Below, one piece after another: positions 23,761 to 36,342 of a DNA stretch of 64,000 nucleotides. This DNA comes from Rhytidiadelphus loreus (taxonomy: Eukaryota > Streptophyta > Bryopsida > Hypnales > Hylocomiaceae). The stretch is from the NCBI GenBank assembly GCA_947034895.1, contig OX344761.1, forward strand, positions 83,283,839-83,347,838. Reading direction: 5' to 3'. Position 1 is the first letter of the stretch, and each line of letters begins with the position of its first letter. A program made the position numbers and the translations under genes. The notes below the pieces were generated by a model that was not told where the DNA came from, did no database searches, and worked only from the letters and a program-made list of their open reading frames with translations.

Positions 23761-24539
23761 TTAAAATCTAAATTAAGCTTAAATTTGTTGGCAGTCTAAA
23801 CTTCAAAGAGAGTGACAACCTAAATACAAATTGAAGTAGCACAAAAAGAGGTTGAGTAAAATCACACCTTCATTTTAATCTTAAATCACACCATAAGATT
23901 TTATAGTCATATAGTCATTTGACTAATGGTAGTCTCTTTCTTGGAAGATTTGACTATATATGAGACTATTAATTATAATTATTGTAACTATAAATGCATG
24001 ATTGTCTGTAATTATATTGGTAAATGACTATGAGTGATGACATATAATATGGTGTAATGTAAATGTATTATCTCCACCCTTGAACTTAAGTTGTTAGAAT
24101 TTGTAGAAGTTAGGTTTTTTTGGATGTCAATTCAAGTTGAAGGGAAAAACTCTAGTCTTTGAGATCTATTTGACTCTTGTGTTTATTTTTATCATAAAAT
24201 GTAATAGTAATACTTCTAAAATCTAAATATGAGCTTGTATGCGGAAGTTAGAAGGGTTCAATGTTTTACATGAATTTCAACTATTTCAACTTCATCCATC
24301 TAATTCTTAGTCCCGCTCTTAGTAAATAACAATTTGTTTGGAGATTTCAAAGTAGATTTGGAATTTTGATTTAACTCTCTATTTGATTTCTAAATTGATC
24401 CTTTTGTTTGGAATATGGAATTATTCTTCATCCAAAATTTGGGCTAACTATGAGTTGAACTTCATCCATACCTATCACTTATTCTTTATATTTGCTTATA
24501 TAAGCCCTTATAGTTTTGAAAAGTTTGGATATGCTACTA

Positions 24540-24617
24540 TTCCCTCTCTTTCTAAAAAGACCCATGTTTCCTTTGTATCTTTACAAAGGAAACATGGATC
24601 TTTTTCAGAAACAAAGG
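24540..24617. mobile_element. Stowaway-like foldback MITE, copy 1
   Basis: A 78-base element flanked by TA dinucleotides. AAAAGACCCATGTTTCCTTT and its complement meet around a tiny loop, and the outer ends are TTCCCTCTCTTTCT and CCTTTGTTTCTGA. TA target, CCCTCTGTTTC-like ends and near-complete foldback match Stowaway (Tc1/mariner-derived) MITEs. Confidence 0.8.
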
Positions 24618-24791
24618 TAATATAAGATTTCATTACTAACTTCTAAGTTTTGTGGGCGATTTAGAGTGATGTGGGACTTTAGACTTTTGAAGTAGTGTGA
24701 AGCCTTAAGTCCCAGTTTTCAACTCTCAACCAATCAAACTTTGAGATTTCAATGGGATTTGGGATATGGGAAGTGGCCATTAACCTTTTAA

Positions 24792-25441
24792 CCCCTAAAT
24801 GTCCACGGCACCAAGTTTTGATGCCAACAATACTTTGAAGTCAAAATAAAAACTTACCAAATTACTATTTTCAATAGTTTATATTTTTGAAAATTCTTTT
24901 TGAAGTTTAGGTTTAGGATTAAAAACGTGATTATGAAAATGAATGATTATGATTTTTCTAATCAAGATTTTGTGCATAGATGTCTATTGCAAATTCTAAT
25001 TCTCTAATGTTGAGGGCTTTTGGAAATGGGTCTCAAATACACTAGATGTTGGAAAAAAATTACATTAGAAATTCATTTATGAAAATTGTAGAGTAGATTT
25101 TGAGAAGTTGCCTTGGAAGTTGCAAATTGATTGGGGTTATGCATGTTAACTTCATATTTTTTCAAAGACCAATTTTTTAGATTTGAAATGTGAAAAGAGG
25201 ATTGAAGGACTTCACTAAATCATTTTCATAGTTTTAACACCCTCATGATCAAACTTTATAATCTTTCCATCCATAAGTGGTATTGTTGTGTTTTCTTTTC
25301 TCATGTGATCTCTAATATTTTTAATTTTAATTTTTATAGTTACAATTCAAAGAAAATTGATAAAACTTATCAAATGTTGTTTTTAATTTCAATATAAAGC
25401 AAATTCCAAGAAGGTCAAAAAAGGTCTTAGGCATTTAGGGG
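24792..25441. mobile_element. Family B element, 650 bp, clean TTAA flanks
   Basis: TTAA at 24788-24791 and 25442-25445 flank ends CCCCTAAATGTCC and GGCATTTAGGGG, which are inverted copies. The body has no long open frame. It differs internally from the 945 bp copy, so B includes several subfamilies. Confidence 0.8.
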
Positions 25442-25449
25442 TTAATTTA

Positions 25450-26830
25450 TTACGTGCTATATTTTATTTTTGAATCACAGTATGAAGTTCAAAGGACCTG
25501 ATAGAAATAGTGCTTTCAAAATATTCATAGTAACCAAGAGAAACTTCAAGAATTATATGCAAGATACCAAACTATGTTTTTTGAGATAAATAATTATATA
25601 TATGATACATAGGTTGCTTTATATAAGATATTCATTACAAGATTATTTGAGGGTCTATTTTCTATACATCTCTCAAAATCTTCATGCATTTGTAAAATCT
25701 ATCTTATTTCTCTATAAATTCAAAAAGTTTACAAAATTTTCAAAACTTATGAAATGTGTAAAAGTTTTATTTAAAAAATTAATTTAAGTAACATATCTAT
25801 CTAAACGGATTTGATTTTCAAGGGATTTTGAAGATAGCATATTAAATATATAACTTTTTGACATCATTCTTGTTGTCTTTAAGAGATGCAATTATAGAAA
25901 AAAGATTTTTTAAATTTTGGATCACAATTTGAATTTATGCTTTTGCATTGGATAGTTTTTTAGAACTTTTGCCCTATAGCTTTAAAGTTGCCCATTGCTT
26001 AAAGTGGGTGAAAGCTCATCATTGATTATTCATTGGTACTAGATTTGTGATTCCTATGTGAGAAGTACTATCAAGTCCAATTTTGATCTACCCTACAAAA
26101 CCTAACTGAATGTTAAAGATTAATTTAGACGGTAACTTGTTGATGAATGACTAAAAAATATTGTGAGTATACAACTTAACTAATCACATTTTCAAACAAA
26201 AGACTTTGTTTGAAAGCTATAAACTTGAAGTATTTGCAAGATTGATCCAAATTGCGTACTTTTGTGGCTTCTACATTAAAACAAAAATTTGAAATCCTAT
26301 ATATTATTAGGCATAATTTTGTAGAAATAGATACTATTTTTTTATTTTTTTCTATATGACCAATTTTATTAATTAAGTAAAACCAACATTTTGAGGAGAT
26401 ATTTTATTTCATGTTAAATTTTAGAAAATATTCTCTTCAATATAATGATTTTGGTTACAAAACATGCACATTAATTGAAATTCACAATTATAGTATGTTG
26501 AAAGATTGTAGTTCAAAATCAAATGAGTGTTTAAAATAATGAAATTAAAATTTTGAAATGTACATCAAAGTAAACAAAGAAAACTGTATTGACAATTTAT
26601 ACTTCATAAGATGATGAAGAAAAATGCACATTTACACCATTGAAAGTAATTTATTTAGGAGATTAAGTAATAAATTAGAATGATTTGATGTAGTATCACC
26701 TATGTTTAGCAAAGACTCATACAATCCAAAGATGCTAATAAACCATATATACCAACAAATGACATGATTCATCACTAAAAGTTCTTACAACAACGTGTTG
26801 CCAACATTTTGTATAAAAGCATCTCAAAGG
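25450..26830. other. Gene-poor AT-rich stretch upstream of the coiled-coil gene
   Basis: No coding exon or structured repeat was recognised. The promoter of the downstream gene presumably lies near the right edge. Confidence 0.35.
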
Positions 26831-26839
26831 TCAAATAGA

Positions 26840-29800
26840 ATGGCAATGGCAAGTGTAAGTTTTCTATTTAACAAATTATTCCATTGTTACTAATTAAAGG
26901 GCATGTCATGTGCCAAATTATTAACATATTACATATAGAATACAAATATTTTTTATTTTATTATTACAATTGTCATGTTATGTTAACTAATGAGTTATAT
27001 CTTTAATTTGATATACTTGTTCATGGAATAAAATTGATGTTCATCAAATGCAATATATCACAATATACAACAAAAATCAAACTTTTGATTGAAATTATTA
27101 AAAATTCCTTATTAAAATTGTACATATGCCTTATTGATTTGAGATATTAAAAAAATATTCAGGTCTATTTGGAAGAAGATAAAAGACCAAAAACTGCTCG
27201 AGAATTAACAAATTGTGACACATTGAATGGAAATGAAGAATTTATCCAAAGACCCATTGAAAAACCAAGACCATCTACAACTAGCAAACGGATTCGTCCC
27301 AATCACCGAGACAAAGAGTCATTACTTGATGAGTTGCTTGAATTGAAGAATGCAATAGTAGATCAAGCATTCCACATGAGGCTTCACATACAACACCATG
27401 AACAAGTTCAAGGAAAAAACAAGTAAGTTCAAAATTTTCACAAAAACTTATGATTCTTATACTCGGGGGTGCACTTAGTTATACTATTAATAACAAACCA
27501 CATGCGAACAAGTGGTTTCTAATAAACTATAATTTAAACCTAAAATTTTGAGCATTGTTTAATAATGACTATAGGTTTCTATTTCCAAAATTTCCAACTC
27601 AAATAAAATATGAAATGGTTTCTAGAAGAGGTTGAAAATGAACTAAAATGGCATATTTTTCAACTCAAATAATTATAGAGAACGCATTTAGAAGACCATT
27701 GAATCAATATTCAATTCAAAATAAGCTTTCAATAGAGAATTATTTTTAGGAATTTTTTGTTCATTTCTTTGACAAATTTTTCTTATATAATATAGGGGTG
27801 TAAAAGTTATTTTTCAATTCTACAATGTCTCTTTTAACTTCAAAAATTTATAACTAATTATTATTAACAAATAAAAATATCAATAATTCAAATTTCAAAA
27901 CATAAACTTTCAAAGTAGAAAAATCTATTCATATTTTTTAATTTTGTTTTATTTAAAATTCAAAAAATATATAGAAGGTCCAAAGTTTTGTTCACACATG
28001 GTTTCTAATGGACACTCTAAGTGAACCCCCCAGCTTGCCCCCAAGTTCTTATGCAAATTTATATGGTATATATATGCTCTTAAAAATGGATATTTTAATT
28101 GTTTAAGACTATCTATCTTGACATTATGATATATAAAATTGAGAATTAAAAAATAAACCTTATTTGTTAAATAAAATGAATAAAATCTTATAGTCAACTC
28201 GAAAAGAGTGTTGAAAACCTTGAATTGGCATATGGATTGGAGGCACCCCGTGTTGGAGGTGAAAGCAAATTGACTTCCAAACTACTAGGTATTGTATATA
28301 TTTTATATTTTAGTTATTTATGTTCAATGATATTGGTAAATTTCTCATGACATTGTTGTATATATTTTTTTATAAAGTAAATATTTGGATGAAAATTAGA
28401 TAAATGAAAAAAAAAATGTATTAAAGATGACTATATATTTAATATGAATTAAAAATAGTACAATAAATTCATTTTACCAATATGTAAGTGCAATTGTAGT
28501 GTTTAGGTTTGAAAGCACGCTTGCGAGAAAAACAAATCATATGCAACAGTCGTGATATTGAAATTTGTTTACTTCGTAAAGACTTACGTGTGACCCACTG
28601 TCGAGTAAAATTCTACATACGTGGTCATTACCGAAATATCAATCATTTTCTATTAATTACTAATAAAATATTATTCTTCAAAATTATATCCTACAATAAA
28701 GATTCTTAATTTAATATATTGCTTGAAATCAAACATCAAGTGAATTATGAAAGATTTTCCTTTGAATATCTTTTATCAAATCAATAATTCATACCAATAC
28801 CTTAACTATTTATACATCTCCATGAATCTCTTGTTCATTTCCAATGAAAATCTTAAAAGTTTGGCCCAAATTTAGCCAATGTATACAAAATGTATCAGTC
28901 AATCATATTTGTATTTTATAAGCTAGTGCCTTGAGGAAAATATACACAAACAAGAAAACCATAAAGAAAATATGAATCTAAAAAATATATATTTGTTAGT
29001 GTGTAATTTTATATTATCTAACTACCCTTTTAATTTAAGTTTACATCTTGTTTCAAATGTTTCCTATATTAAGCATAATCTTTAATTTGGGCAATATCTA
29101 GATATTGAAAACTTCCAGCCATCATAATTTTTTGAATCATATGCTTAACTCCTAAAGAGACACATTTCTATTCAAGGGATGATTGGAATTTGGGTAGGTG
29201 ATGATGAAGTAAAAAATGAACAAATGTTTATGAAAAATTTGGCATCAAGTAGAGACATTCATCTCCTTTGTGAAAATGCAATTTTTTTTAATTGGATGCT
29301 TGGATCAAATGTTATCCTATCCTAAAAAAATCCAAGCAATTCAAGCAGTCTTGACACCTTTTGGAAAAAAATTCATCTACTTTTGATAATTGTCATATAC
29401 AAAACTAATATGATATTCTACCTTTGTTTTTGAAAAAGACCCATGTTCCCTTTGTAAAATATAAAGGGAACATGGATCTTTTTTAAGAAACAGAGGAAAT
29501 AATATAATGGTCAAAAGAACTATTTTGTACTAATGGGAGTCAAAATTGTACTAACTATACTTGTCAATTTTGAAAAAAAAACATTTTTGTCTAACTAATT
29601 GCTCACTTAAAAAATTATAATCTTTTGATCCATGTGGTCACATGGGTTGAAAATTTTCAATACATTTTTCATAATAGTCTACTAAAATTTAGTTTAATTG
29701 AAGTTAAGAAAAAATTATTTTCAATTTTGGTAAATGCACTAAAAATTAGCAATATTGTACAATTTTAATTAAAAAACATCTTTGGTCCTTTAGGAATTAA

Positions 29801-32581
29801 AGTGTCTTTTAGACACTTTAAATTTAACTTACAATGAATTAATTGATGTATGCAAATTTAATTTAAAAAATTTATGAACTTATGATGATACATTATGACT
29901 TAATTTGAGTATGTAATTGAATATGAAAGTTGATTTAATTAATGCATCTTTAAATTTGGATTTTTTTTTCAATTATTAAATTTTTATCATCAATTTAAAT
30001 TTTGTAAATTATTTAACATCAATTTAAATTTGGATTTTATCAGTATTATCTAAATTATTGACTTTAATCTATAATTTGTCTTAGATCTCAAACAAAATAT
30101 CATATTGAAATGAATGAAATTACAAAGTAATCAAAAATTGTTTTTTTTTCTATTTTAATCAATGATATTCATAAAAAACATACATTCTTAAACATCATCC
30201 ATTGAACCTTAATGTTTTACAATTGGATTTTTATTACAAAATCCATGTGTCCTAATTGTACTTTTAATTGCAATACTACACAATCACTTAGATTCAATAA
30301 ACATTGTTGATATTAGTTGTTAATGGTCATAGAAATATGAAATCACATACTTATTTTGTGAATTAATAAAAATACAAATTAATTGAAAAGAATATATTTA
30401 AAGAATTGGAATTGGAATATTTTTATTTTTAATAATTAAATAATATTTAATTTAAAATTTAAAATTTTGCATCAATTTTTTAATTTAATAATAATTGATT
30501 ATTTATTTATTTTATAATTTAGGAACTTGAAATTGAACGAGACTTGCTTGCAACTGAAGTGGGTACACTTCAAAAAGCCATAAGGGGACTTCGTCGTATT
30601 TTTGTTTGTGTAAATAGTGAAAATGATGAAATTCAAAGAGTGCGGAAAAAAATTAGTAAACTGGAAAGTGCAAATAAAGAATTGGAGGATAAAATTACTG
30701 TGAGATTTGGTGCACTAAATCTTATTTTAATATTAAGAATCTTGCCAAAATTCACTACAAACATAAACAAGATATTCTACCTTTCAATACAAATATATTG
30801 AATTACTTTTTCCTATTCAAACAACATTAAAAAAAATGAAGCTTATATTAGTTTCACATTATCTAAAATACTAATATGAATATGATTATCTTTATAAAAT
30901 AGCAGATAAACTATTACTAGATTTTAAAATATCATTTGGATACTTTTAGAGCACTCAAAAAGCTATTGGAGATGCAAAGGCAGAAATTGTTGTACTTGCC
31001 AATCAAAGTTTGGCAGCACAATCAGGTGCTAAAAAAGCAAATTCAAAACTCTTGGAGTTAGTAAATCACTCACAAGTACTAACCAAATTGAAACACCAAG
31101 AAGAATGCGAGAGAATAAAATTAGAGCATTCTATACTAAAGACTGGTGACGACACACGACAAATTTTGAAGGATAAAATTGCTGCAGAAAAACAAGCTTT
31201 ATACAATGCTCAAGTGTCTCCACAAACACCACCCGCTCAAATTAAGTTCAAGGCTCCGGAGCAACCACCGGACTCACCAAGTGGAGATGTTATGGCACAA
31301 TTAGAGGCGGAATTTATAGGTGAAGTTGAAACTGCCGCCGTCGAGTTTATTGAAACTGTACCCGCATCCCAACCACCATCACCCAAGACGGAAGAGCAAT
31401 TGAAAGACCAACATGTGACTTTTGAAAACCGTAAAGAAATTTTCACGGGAAAAGTAGAGGACGCCGAGATATGTTTTTTGATGGCCATGGAAGAGATTGA
31501 ATATGGAAAAGCGCAAACCAAAAAAGGGCAATCTATGGCGAAGCGATTAGCGGCCGCGGAAAAAGCCCGGTTGGCCGCAGAAAATGAGAAGTTGGCAGCT
31601 CAAGCCCTTGCGCAAAAACTGGCAGAGGATGCGAAGAAAGCGCAAGAAGAAGCGGCGAGGTTGCAAGCCGAGTTGGAGAAATTGCGGGCTATGGGCTCGG
31701 GTGATAAGCGTTGGAAGAGCGAGAAGATAAAAATTAGTTTAGGAGGGGAGCTTCTCGAGCCATCCGAATATAAGATTCAAGTACTTGATAAAGGCGTAGA
31801 AATTGACATTGATGTTGATATACCTTCCGCATCTCGTCCCGGTCCAAGTGCATGTGATGGGGATGTGGCACGTGAAAAAGCGGCGGCCGCAAATCGGAAA
31901 AAACTCAGTGAGTTGAATAGTGCAAAAGCTAAAGCAGAAGCGGAAGCAAAACGTTTGGAGGAAGAAATGAGGAAAGCGCAACAAGAGCGAGATAGAATGG
32001 CTGCAGAATTGGCAAAGTTGCAAAGTACGGGTGCCGGTTTGGACGAAAATATGAGGAAAGCACAACAAGAGCGAGATAGAATGGCTACAGAATTGGCAAA
32101 GTTGCAAAGTACGGGTGCCGGTTTGGACGAAAATATGAGGAAAGCACAACAAGAGCGAGATAGGCTCATTGCGGAAATGAAGAAAGTGCAACAAGAACGA
32201 GATAGGCTAGCCGAGGAATTGGCAAAGTTGCAAAGTATGGGGGGTGGGGGCAAAAGATGGAAGAATGAAATAGTCTCGGTTGTGATGGGTGATAAAGAGC
32301 TATTGAAAGATGAATATAAGATGACGGTACTTGATAAAGGCACACAAATTGAGATTGATGTTCAAATACAAGGGATTAGTAATCAAATTGTTGATGAATT
32401 GGAGATAGTCAAAGAATTAGCGGGGCAAACACAGAGTAATCTTTTGGATGATGACTCAAGTAAACTCATCAAGACAAATATTGAAGAAGTATTACAACAT
32501 TTGGAAAATATATCGGATGTCATAAAACCAAAGTCTGATAAAGCCGGTCCAAGTAAACATGACGTATCAAGTGCTGGTTGA
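26840..32581 (+). CDS. Long coiled-coil protein with duplicated KRWK module, unknown family
   Basis: Six exons can be joined in frame: 26840-26854, 27163-27422, 28194-28288, 28507-28589 (or -28604), 30523-30699 and 30950-32581, giving about 753 residues. Exon 1 is only MAMAS before a perfect GTAAGT donor. The N-terminal third is charged and helical (LDELLELKNAIVDQAFHMRL; KISKLESANKELEDKI). A proline-rich linker follows (SPQTPPAQIK, PASQPPSPKTEEQ), then two long alanine/glutamate-rich coiled coils. Each coil ends in a compact module of about 40 residues beginning KRWK and containing EYK..VLDKG..I.IDV (about residues 462-505 and 644-685). Between them are near-identical 28-residue repeats starting MRKAQQERDR, at nucleotides 31967, 32051 and 32135. 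There is no signal peptide or membrane span. Introns carry transposons. Function unknown; I recognise no family. The weakest border is the exon 4 donor. Confidence 0.75.
27465..28031. mobile_element. Family D MITE in intron 2 of the coiled-coil gene
   Basis: The left end GGGGGTGCACTTAG and the complement of the right end (GGGGGGTTCACTTAG) are terminal inverted repeats. The internal sequence is an inverted copy of 43.42-43.97 kb over nearly its whole length (about 560 bases). No open frame. The target duplication is not visible in this copy. Confidence 0.75.
29149..29796. mobile_element. Family B element in intron 4 of the coiled-coil gene
   Basis: TTAA at 29145-29148 and 29797-29800 flank worn ends CTCCTAAAGAGAC and GGTCCTTTAGGAA. 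Part of the body resembles the 61.97-62.84 kb copy (phrase AATC.TTTGATCCA.GTGGTCA). A Stowaway-like foldback is inserted inside at 29421-29496. Confidence 0.65.
29421..29496. mobile_element. Stowaway-like foldback MITE, copy 2
   Basis: This is the same foldback as at 24540-24617: GAAAAAGACCCATGTTCCCT and its complement around an A/T loop, with outer ends CCTTTGTTTTT and AAGAAACAGAGG. It lies within a family B element. Confidence 0.75.
31967..32180 (+). repeat. In-frame 84-bp tandem repeats in the coiled-coil exon
   Basis: Units at 31967, 32051 and 32135 encode MRKAQQERDR then M(A/T)ELAKLQSTGAGLDEN-type text; the third diverges after its first dozen codons. The unit is 28 residues, exactly four heptads, so copy-number change would lengthen the coil without breaking register. 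The first two units are nearly identical at DNA level, implying recent expansion. Confidence 0.85.
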
Positions 32582-32599
32582 ATAATCACATTATTGGTC

Positions 32600-34500
32600 T
32601 TCAAGCCATCATGAATAAAGGTTTTATCGGATATAGTTTGATCGATGTGGATAGCAAGGGCTACCCTTGGTAGCTCCTTGTAGAGGTAGACATATATAAA
32701 GATAAGAATCACAGAAGTAGAATTGAATTACACAAGATATCTTGGCTTGAAGAGGTGAGTGAATTCGCTATACTAGATTTTTTCAAAGGTGGCTTTTGAT
32801 GATGTGATATGAGACACATGCATTATGATAAATTAATTTGTGCATAATTTTAAATTGCTAGATTGAGTATTTTGTGAGATGGTAAACTTTTTGAGGATTG
32901 CATAGTTTTTCTTGGTTTGAAAATGTATTATAAAAATCAATTCGAAGAAGTAATTTGGCAAACATTGTATATACAAAGTTATAGATTGTGATGATGGTTG
33001 AATTTGTATTAGATAGCTTTTAAGTAAAATTTGAATGCACATCTTAAATGGTCTATTCAATGCAATTTCTTGGAGTCTTAATTAATATCTTATTTTTCTT
33101 TTTTATATTAGAATTTCAATTAAAATAAAAAATTGAAAAAATTGAAAAAAAATCTTTGATAATCTCCACCATATTCATGTTCCATTTTAAACCATTTTTT
33201 ATGCCATACAACTTAAAGGTATGTTGTACTAGTAAGAGGATCTATTGCTCTATAAGGAAGACAAACAAGATTTGATGTTGAGCAGAGGTTGGCTTAGTTC
33301 ATAATACTTGAACTTTGCATTCAAGATGATTTACAACACTAAACTATAGAAGTAGGGCTACAAGGTGTATCAATACTCAATAGACTCTACATCATGCTAC
33401 ACGCTCATAAGTTTGTGCCTACAATTAACATCAATGGCGCCTATTAGATCCTCATTCATGTTGACTATATTGAAGTTCATAGATCTTGTCCCATTTATAA
33501 CTTGTTGGTGTTGCTTGTGAAGAGACTACCTCTTTGATATTGGGGCTCAATTGCCTGGAAGACTTGTTGTTTGCCCATCCTATCCATGTGATGATGTCAC
33601 ACAACAACCAAATGGCTTGTTGTGTGGTATTGTGATGTAGGCCACCTACTAATTGAAGTTGACATCTTCTTAAGTTAAAAGTGTATATACATGTGGTATT
33701 AGGGGGTCTTATTAGTTGTTAATTGATGACTGGTGGTTAGTATTTGATGTTAGGGTTTAAAGGGTGGTCGGGTTAGTTGGAGACTAGTCTCCTAGGGTTG
33801 ATTTGGTTACTTAGAGGCAAAGATTGATTACTTGACTTTTGGTAGAAATGAGGTGTAGAATGTATTTAGGGTACTAAGTTGTAAGTTTGTGGGTGTTTTA
33901 TTATTGAAGAAAGCATTGATGTGAGAAGTTTTGGGTTTGGGTTAGGATCAAGTGTTGAATCAAAGCAATATTTTAAATTTGGATTTTGACAAGGTAATCT
34001 ACTATGACACCAAATTTCAGATGTAGATTGATTATGGAAATGGAGATATGATGCATCAAAGTAGAGGTTTTCGGAATCTAAGGTAATCAAGATGGGTGTA
34101 TTTGGGAGCTTCAATCTTATTGAGTATTAGTGATATTCTTATAAAACTTAAAGTATGATTTTTTAAACTTATCATCTTCCTTGTATCAAAATTTGGTACA
34201 AGAGACTTGAAACCTACCTATAAGTTATGTACTAAATACACATGGGGTTTGAGGTTACAATTCACAAAAAGTTAATAGTAGGGAAATGTCTATCAAAATT
34301 GAACAATATCTTAGATGAAAATGAACTTTCATATGGCAGTATTTGATAAGTTTATCTACATTGTAACAAATTTTCAAACTATTTGGAGAGACTTTTCATG
34401 AGTTAGTCTACGTCACAATTTAACTATGCTAGATTTTAGGTTATTGTGGGAATTATAGGTTTGAGATTTGGATAAAAAGGATATTTGGGAATAGATTTAG
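32600..34500. other. 3' flank and gene-poor DNA
   Basis: Downstream of the coiled-coil stop codon I see a probable 3' untranslated region and then AT-rich sequence with no coding or repeat structure I can name. Confidence 0.35.
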
Positions 34501-34518
34501 AATTATTTAGACAACTAA

Positions 34519-34668
34519 GGGTATAAGGAAATTATATGCAAAGCATTTACACAACAAAAGTCCGATGATATTTGGGACCTAATTGAGCAACATTGTGACA
34601 ACAAGCTCTTTGCAATAGCATACACTACAAAAATTACCCCAGAAATGATCTCTAGTTTTGAAACCTAA
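34519..34668 (+). pseudogene. Short coding-like relic, unknown
   Basis: A 49-codon frame bounded by stops reads like protein (IWDLIEQHCDNKLFAIA) in an otherwise random region. It has no start codon or clear splice sites and no partner exon was found. It may be a transposon or gene fragment, or chance. Confidence 0.2.
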
Positions 34669-36174
34669 TTGTTTTGGCAATACACATCTTTTTTAAATAA
34701 TATTTTTTGGGGTTTCAAAAAAGATTTTATATTTTCTAAGACCTTGGAATTTTCATACTAAATTGATCTAAAATTTCCAGCACCATAGTCTTTGGAGCCA
34801 AAAACAAGACCTAGAAACCTTCAATCAAGCATCAATTGTTCTATAGAGAGAAACAAAATTGTAGTTTGTAATGTTTAAAAAAAATTTATATATAAGAACT
34901 TGGTCATGGGTGATTGTAAGAAAGACTAATACTATTTTCCGTTACAATTCCACGTACAATTCTAGTGACAAAGTTGCCATTAGCTATAACTTTTGGAAAA
35001 TGAAGCCAACATATTTAAAAGTTCTATTAGAGATGGCCAACCTGGAAGTCATGAGATTCTTCATTTTTCAAAAAAATTGAAAAAAATTCTATAACTAAAA
35101 TTCAATTTAGCTAATGTGTCACACTTTGCGTTTTAGAGATTTTTAGTACTGTGGAGCATCCAAAAATTATGATGTACACCTGAAATTTTGTGGACTACTC
35201 CCACACTAGATGGGCATGTGCCTACCAAAGGAAATTTTAAGAAATGTTATTTTTTGTCTTCTACGTGTGTGCCAATAGGGATCCATTGTGTACAACATTT
35301 TGAACATTCAAGATGGTTTCAACTTCTATTTTTTGGTGAAATGTTATCACTATCAAGTATTTACCAATGAATAATTTTTAGGGTTTTTTTGTTCTTGATT
35401 TCCTAATTATTATTAATTTATACCTAGTTGTATCTATTTTCTGTGACAAACTATCTTCTTTTTTCAAATAGTACTTTTTCAATACTTACAAGTAGGCAAA
35501 AGTACTATATTAGTCATCAATTTTTTAGATCAACGGCTTGAATTGTTTTGTTTTATAGTATTATAGTACTCATAGTAATAAGCGCAAAAAACTATAGTTT
35601 TGATAGAATGCTACCAAAATTGTTTGGTCTTTCTTGCAACCACCCTTATAATATTGTAAAAGAGGAAGATCTAATTTTATAGAAAAACTTCAAAGAGTTA
35701 TGGGCTAATGCATCTTAGATGAAGGGATATGGTGTAGTCAAAGGGCTAGAGAGCTAATGCATTCTCAATTTGCACAAAAAGATGGCAATGTGGCAATGAG
35801 ACTTGAATGAGACTTGAAATAGCTACTTGATATAAATTGTTCCTATATCAAAGTGATGTAGGCAAAAACCAACATGGATATAAAGACCAAGGACAAAAGA
35901 ATAGTGATGATAGAATATAAACACATATTCATGAAAGAATAATAAAAAAAACAATGTCAAATGATAAAGGCTTCAAATTTCATTGAATATTTTTTTGACA
36001 CAAATAAAGAGAATCCTTTACTACACAAGAAAAAAATACAAGGGCCTAGCTACACACGGCTTGGGCGGAGTTTGAAAATAAGAGTTATTTATTAAAAACA
36101 AAACTAGATTAGAACTGTAGGATATCCAAGATCTAGTTGAAAACTGAATTGGCCCAAGGGTCGGAGACTCCCCA

Positions 36175-36342
36175 CTAGGGCTTTCCATCTACCATCTCTG
36201 CAATCAAGCCGTTCAGGCACCAATGCTTTAGAAATTGACCCCTAGTGTCAATTGTACGGTTAGGATGCTTCACCATCATGCTACAAATCTTGTTCCACTC
36301 CACTTGCCCATAATCAATTAATCCCAATGACATATGTTGCAT
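36175..36342 (-). pseudogene. Orphan coding-like exon, unknown protein
   Basis: After an AATTAGCAG acceptor on the minus strand, 55 codons run to a stop at 36175. The peptide (MQHMSLGLIDYGQVEWNKIC, later GQFLKHWCLNGLIAEMVDG) has balanced, protein-like composition unlike its AT-rich surroundings. No upstream exon was found on the minus strand within a few kilobases. It may be the last exon of a gene with distant exons, or a captured or decayed fragment. Confidence 0.35.

Noticed and set aside
31739..32343. Minus-strand frames of 151 and 188 codons
   Set aside because: They are antisense shadows of the repetitive coiled-coil exon (Cys/Phe/Ser-rich mirror of Gln/Glu/Arg codons).
34624..34640. 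Possible CACTA element end (CACTACAAAAATTACC)
   Set aside because: No matching inverted end or 3-bp target duplication was found nearby.
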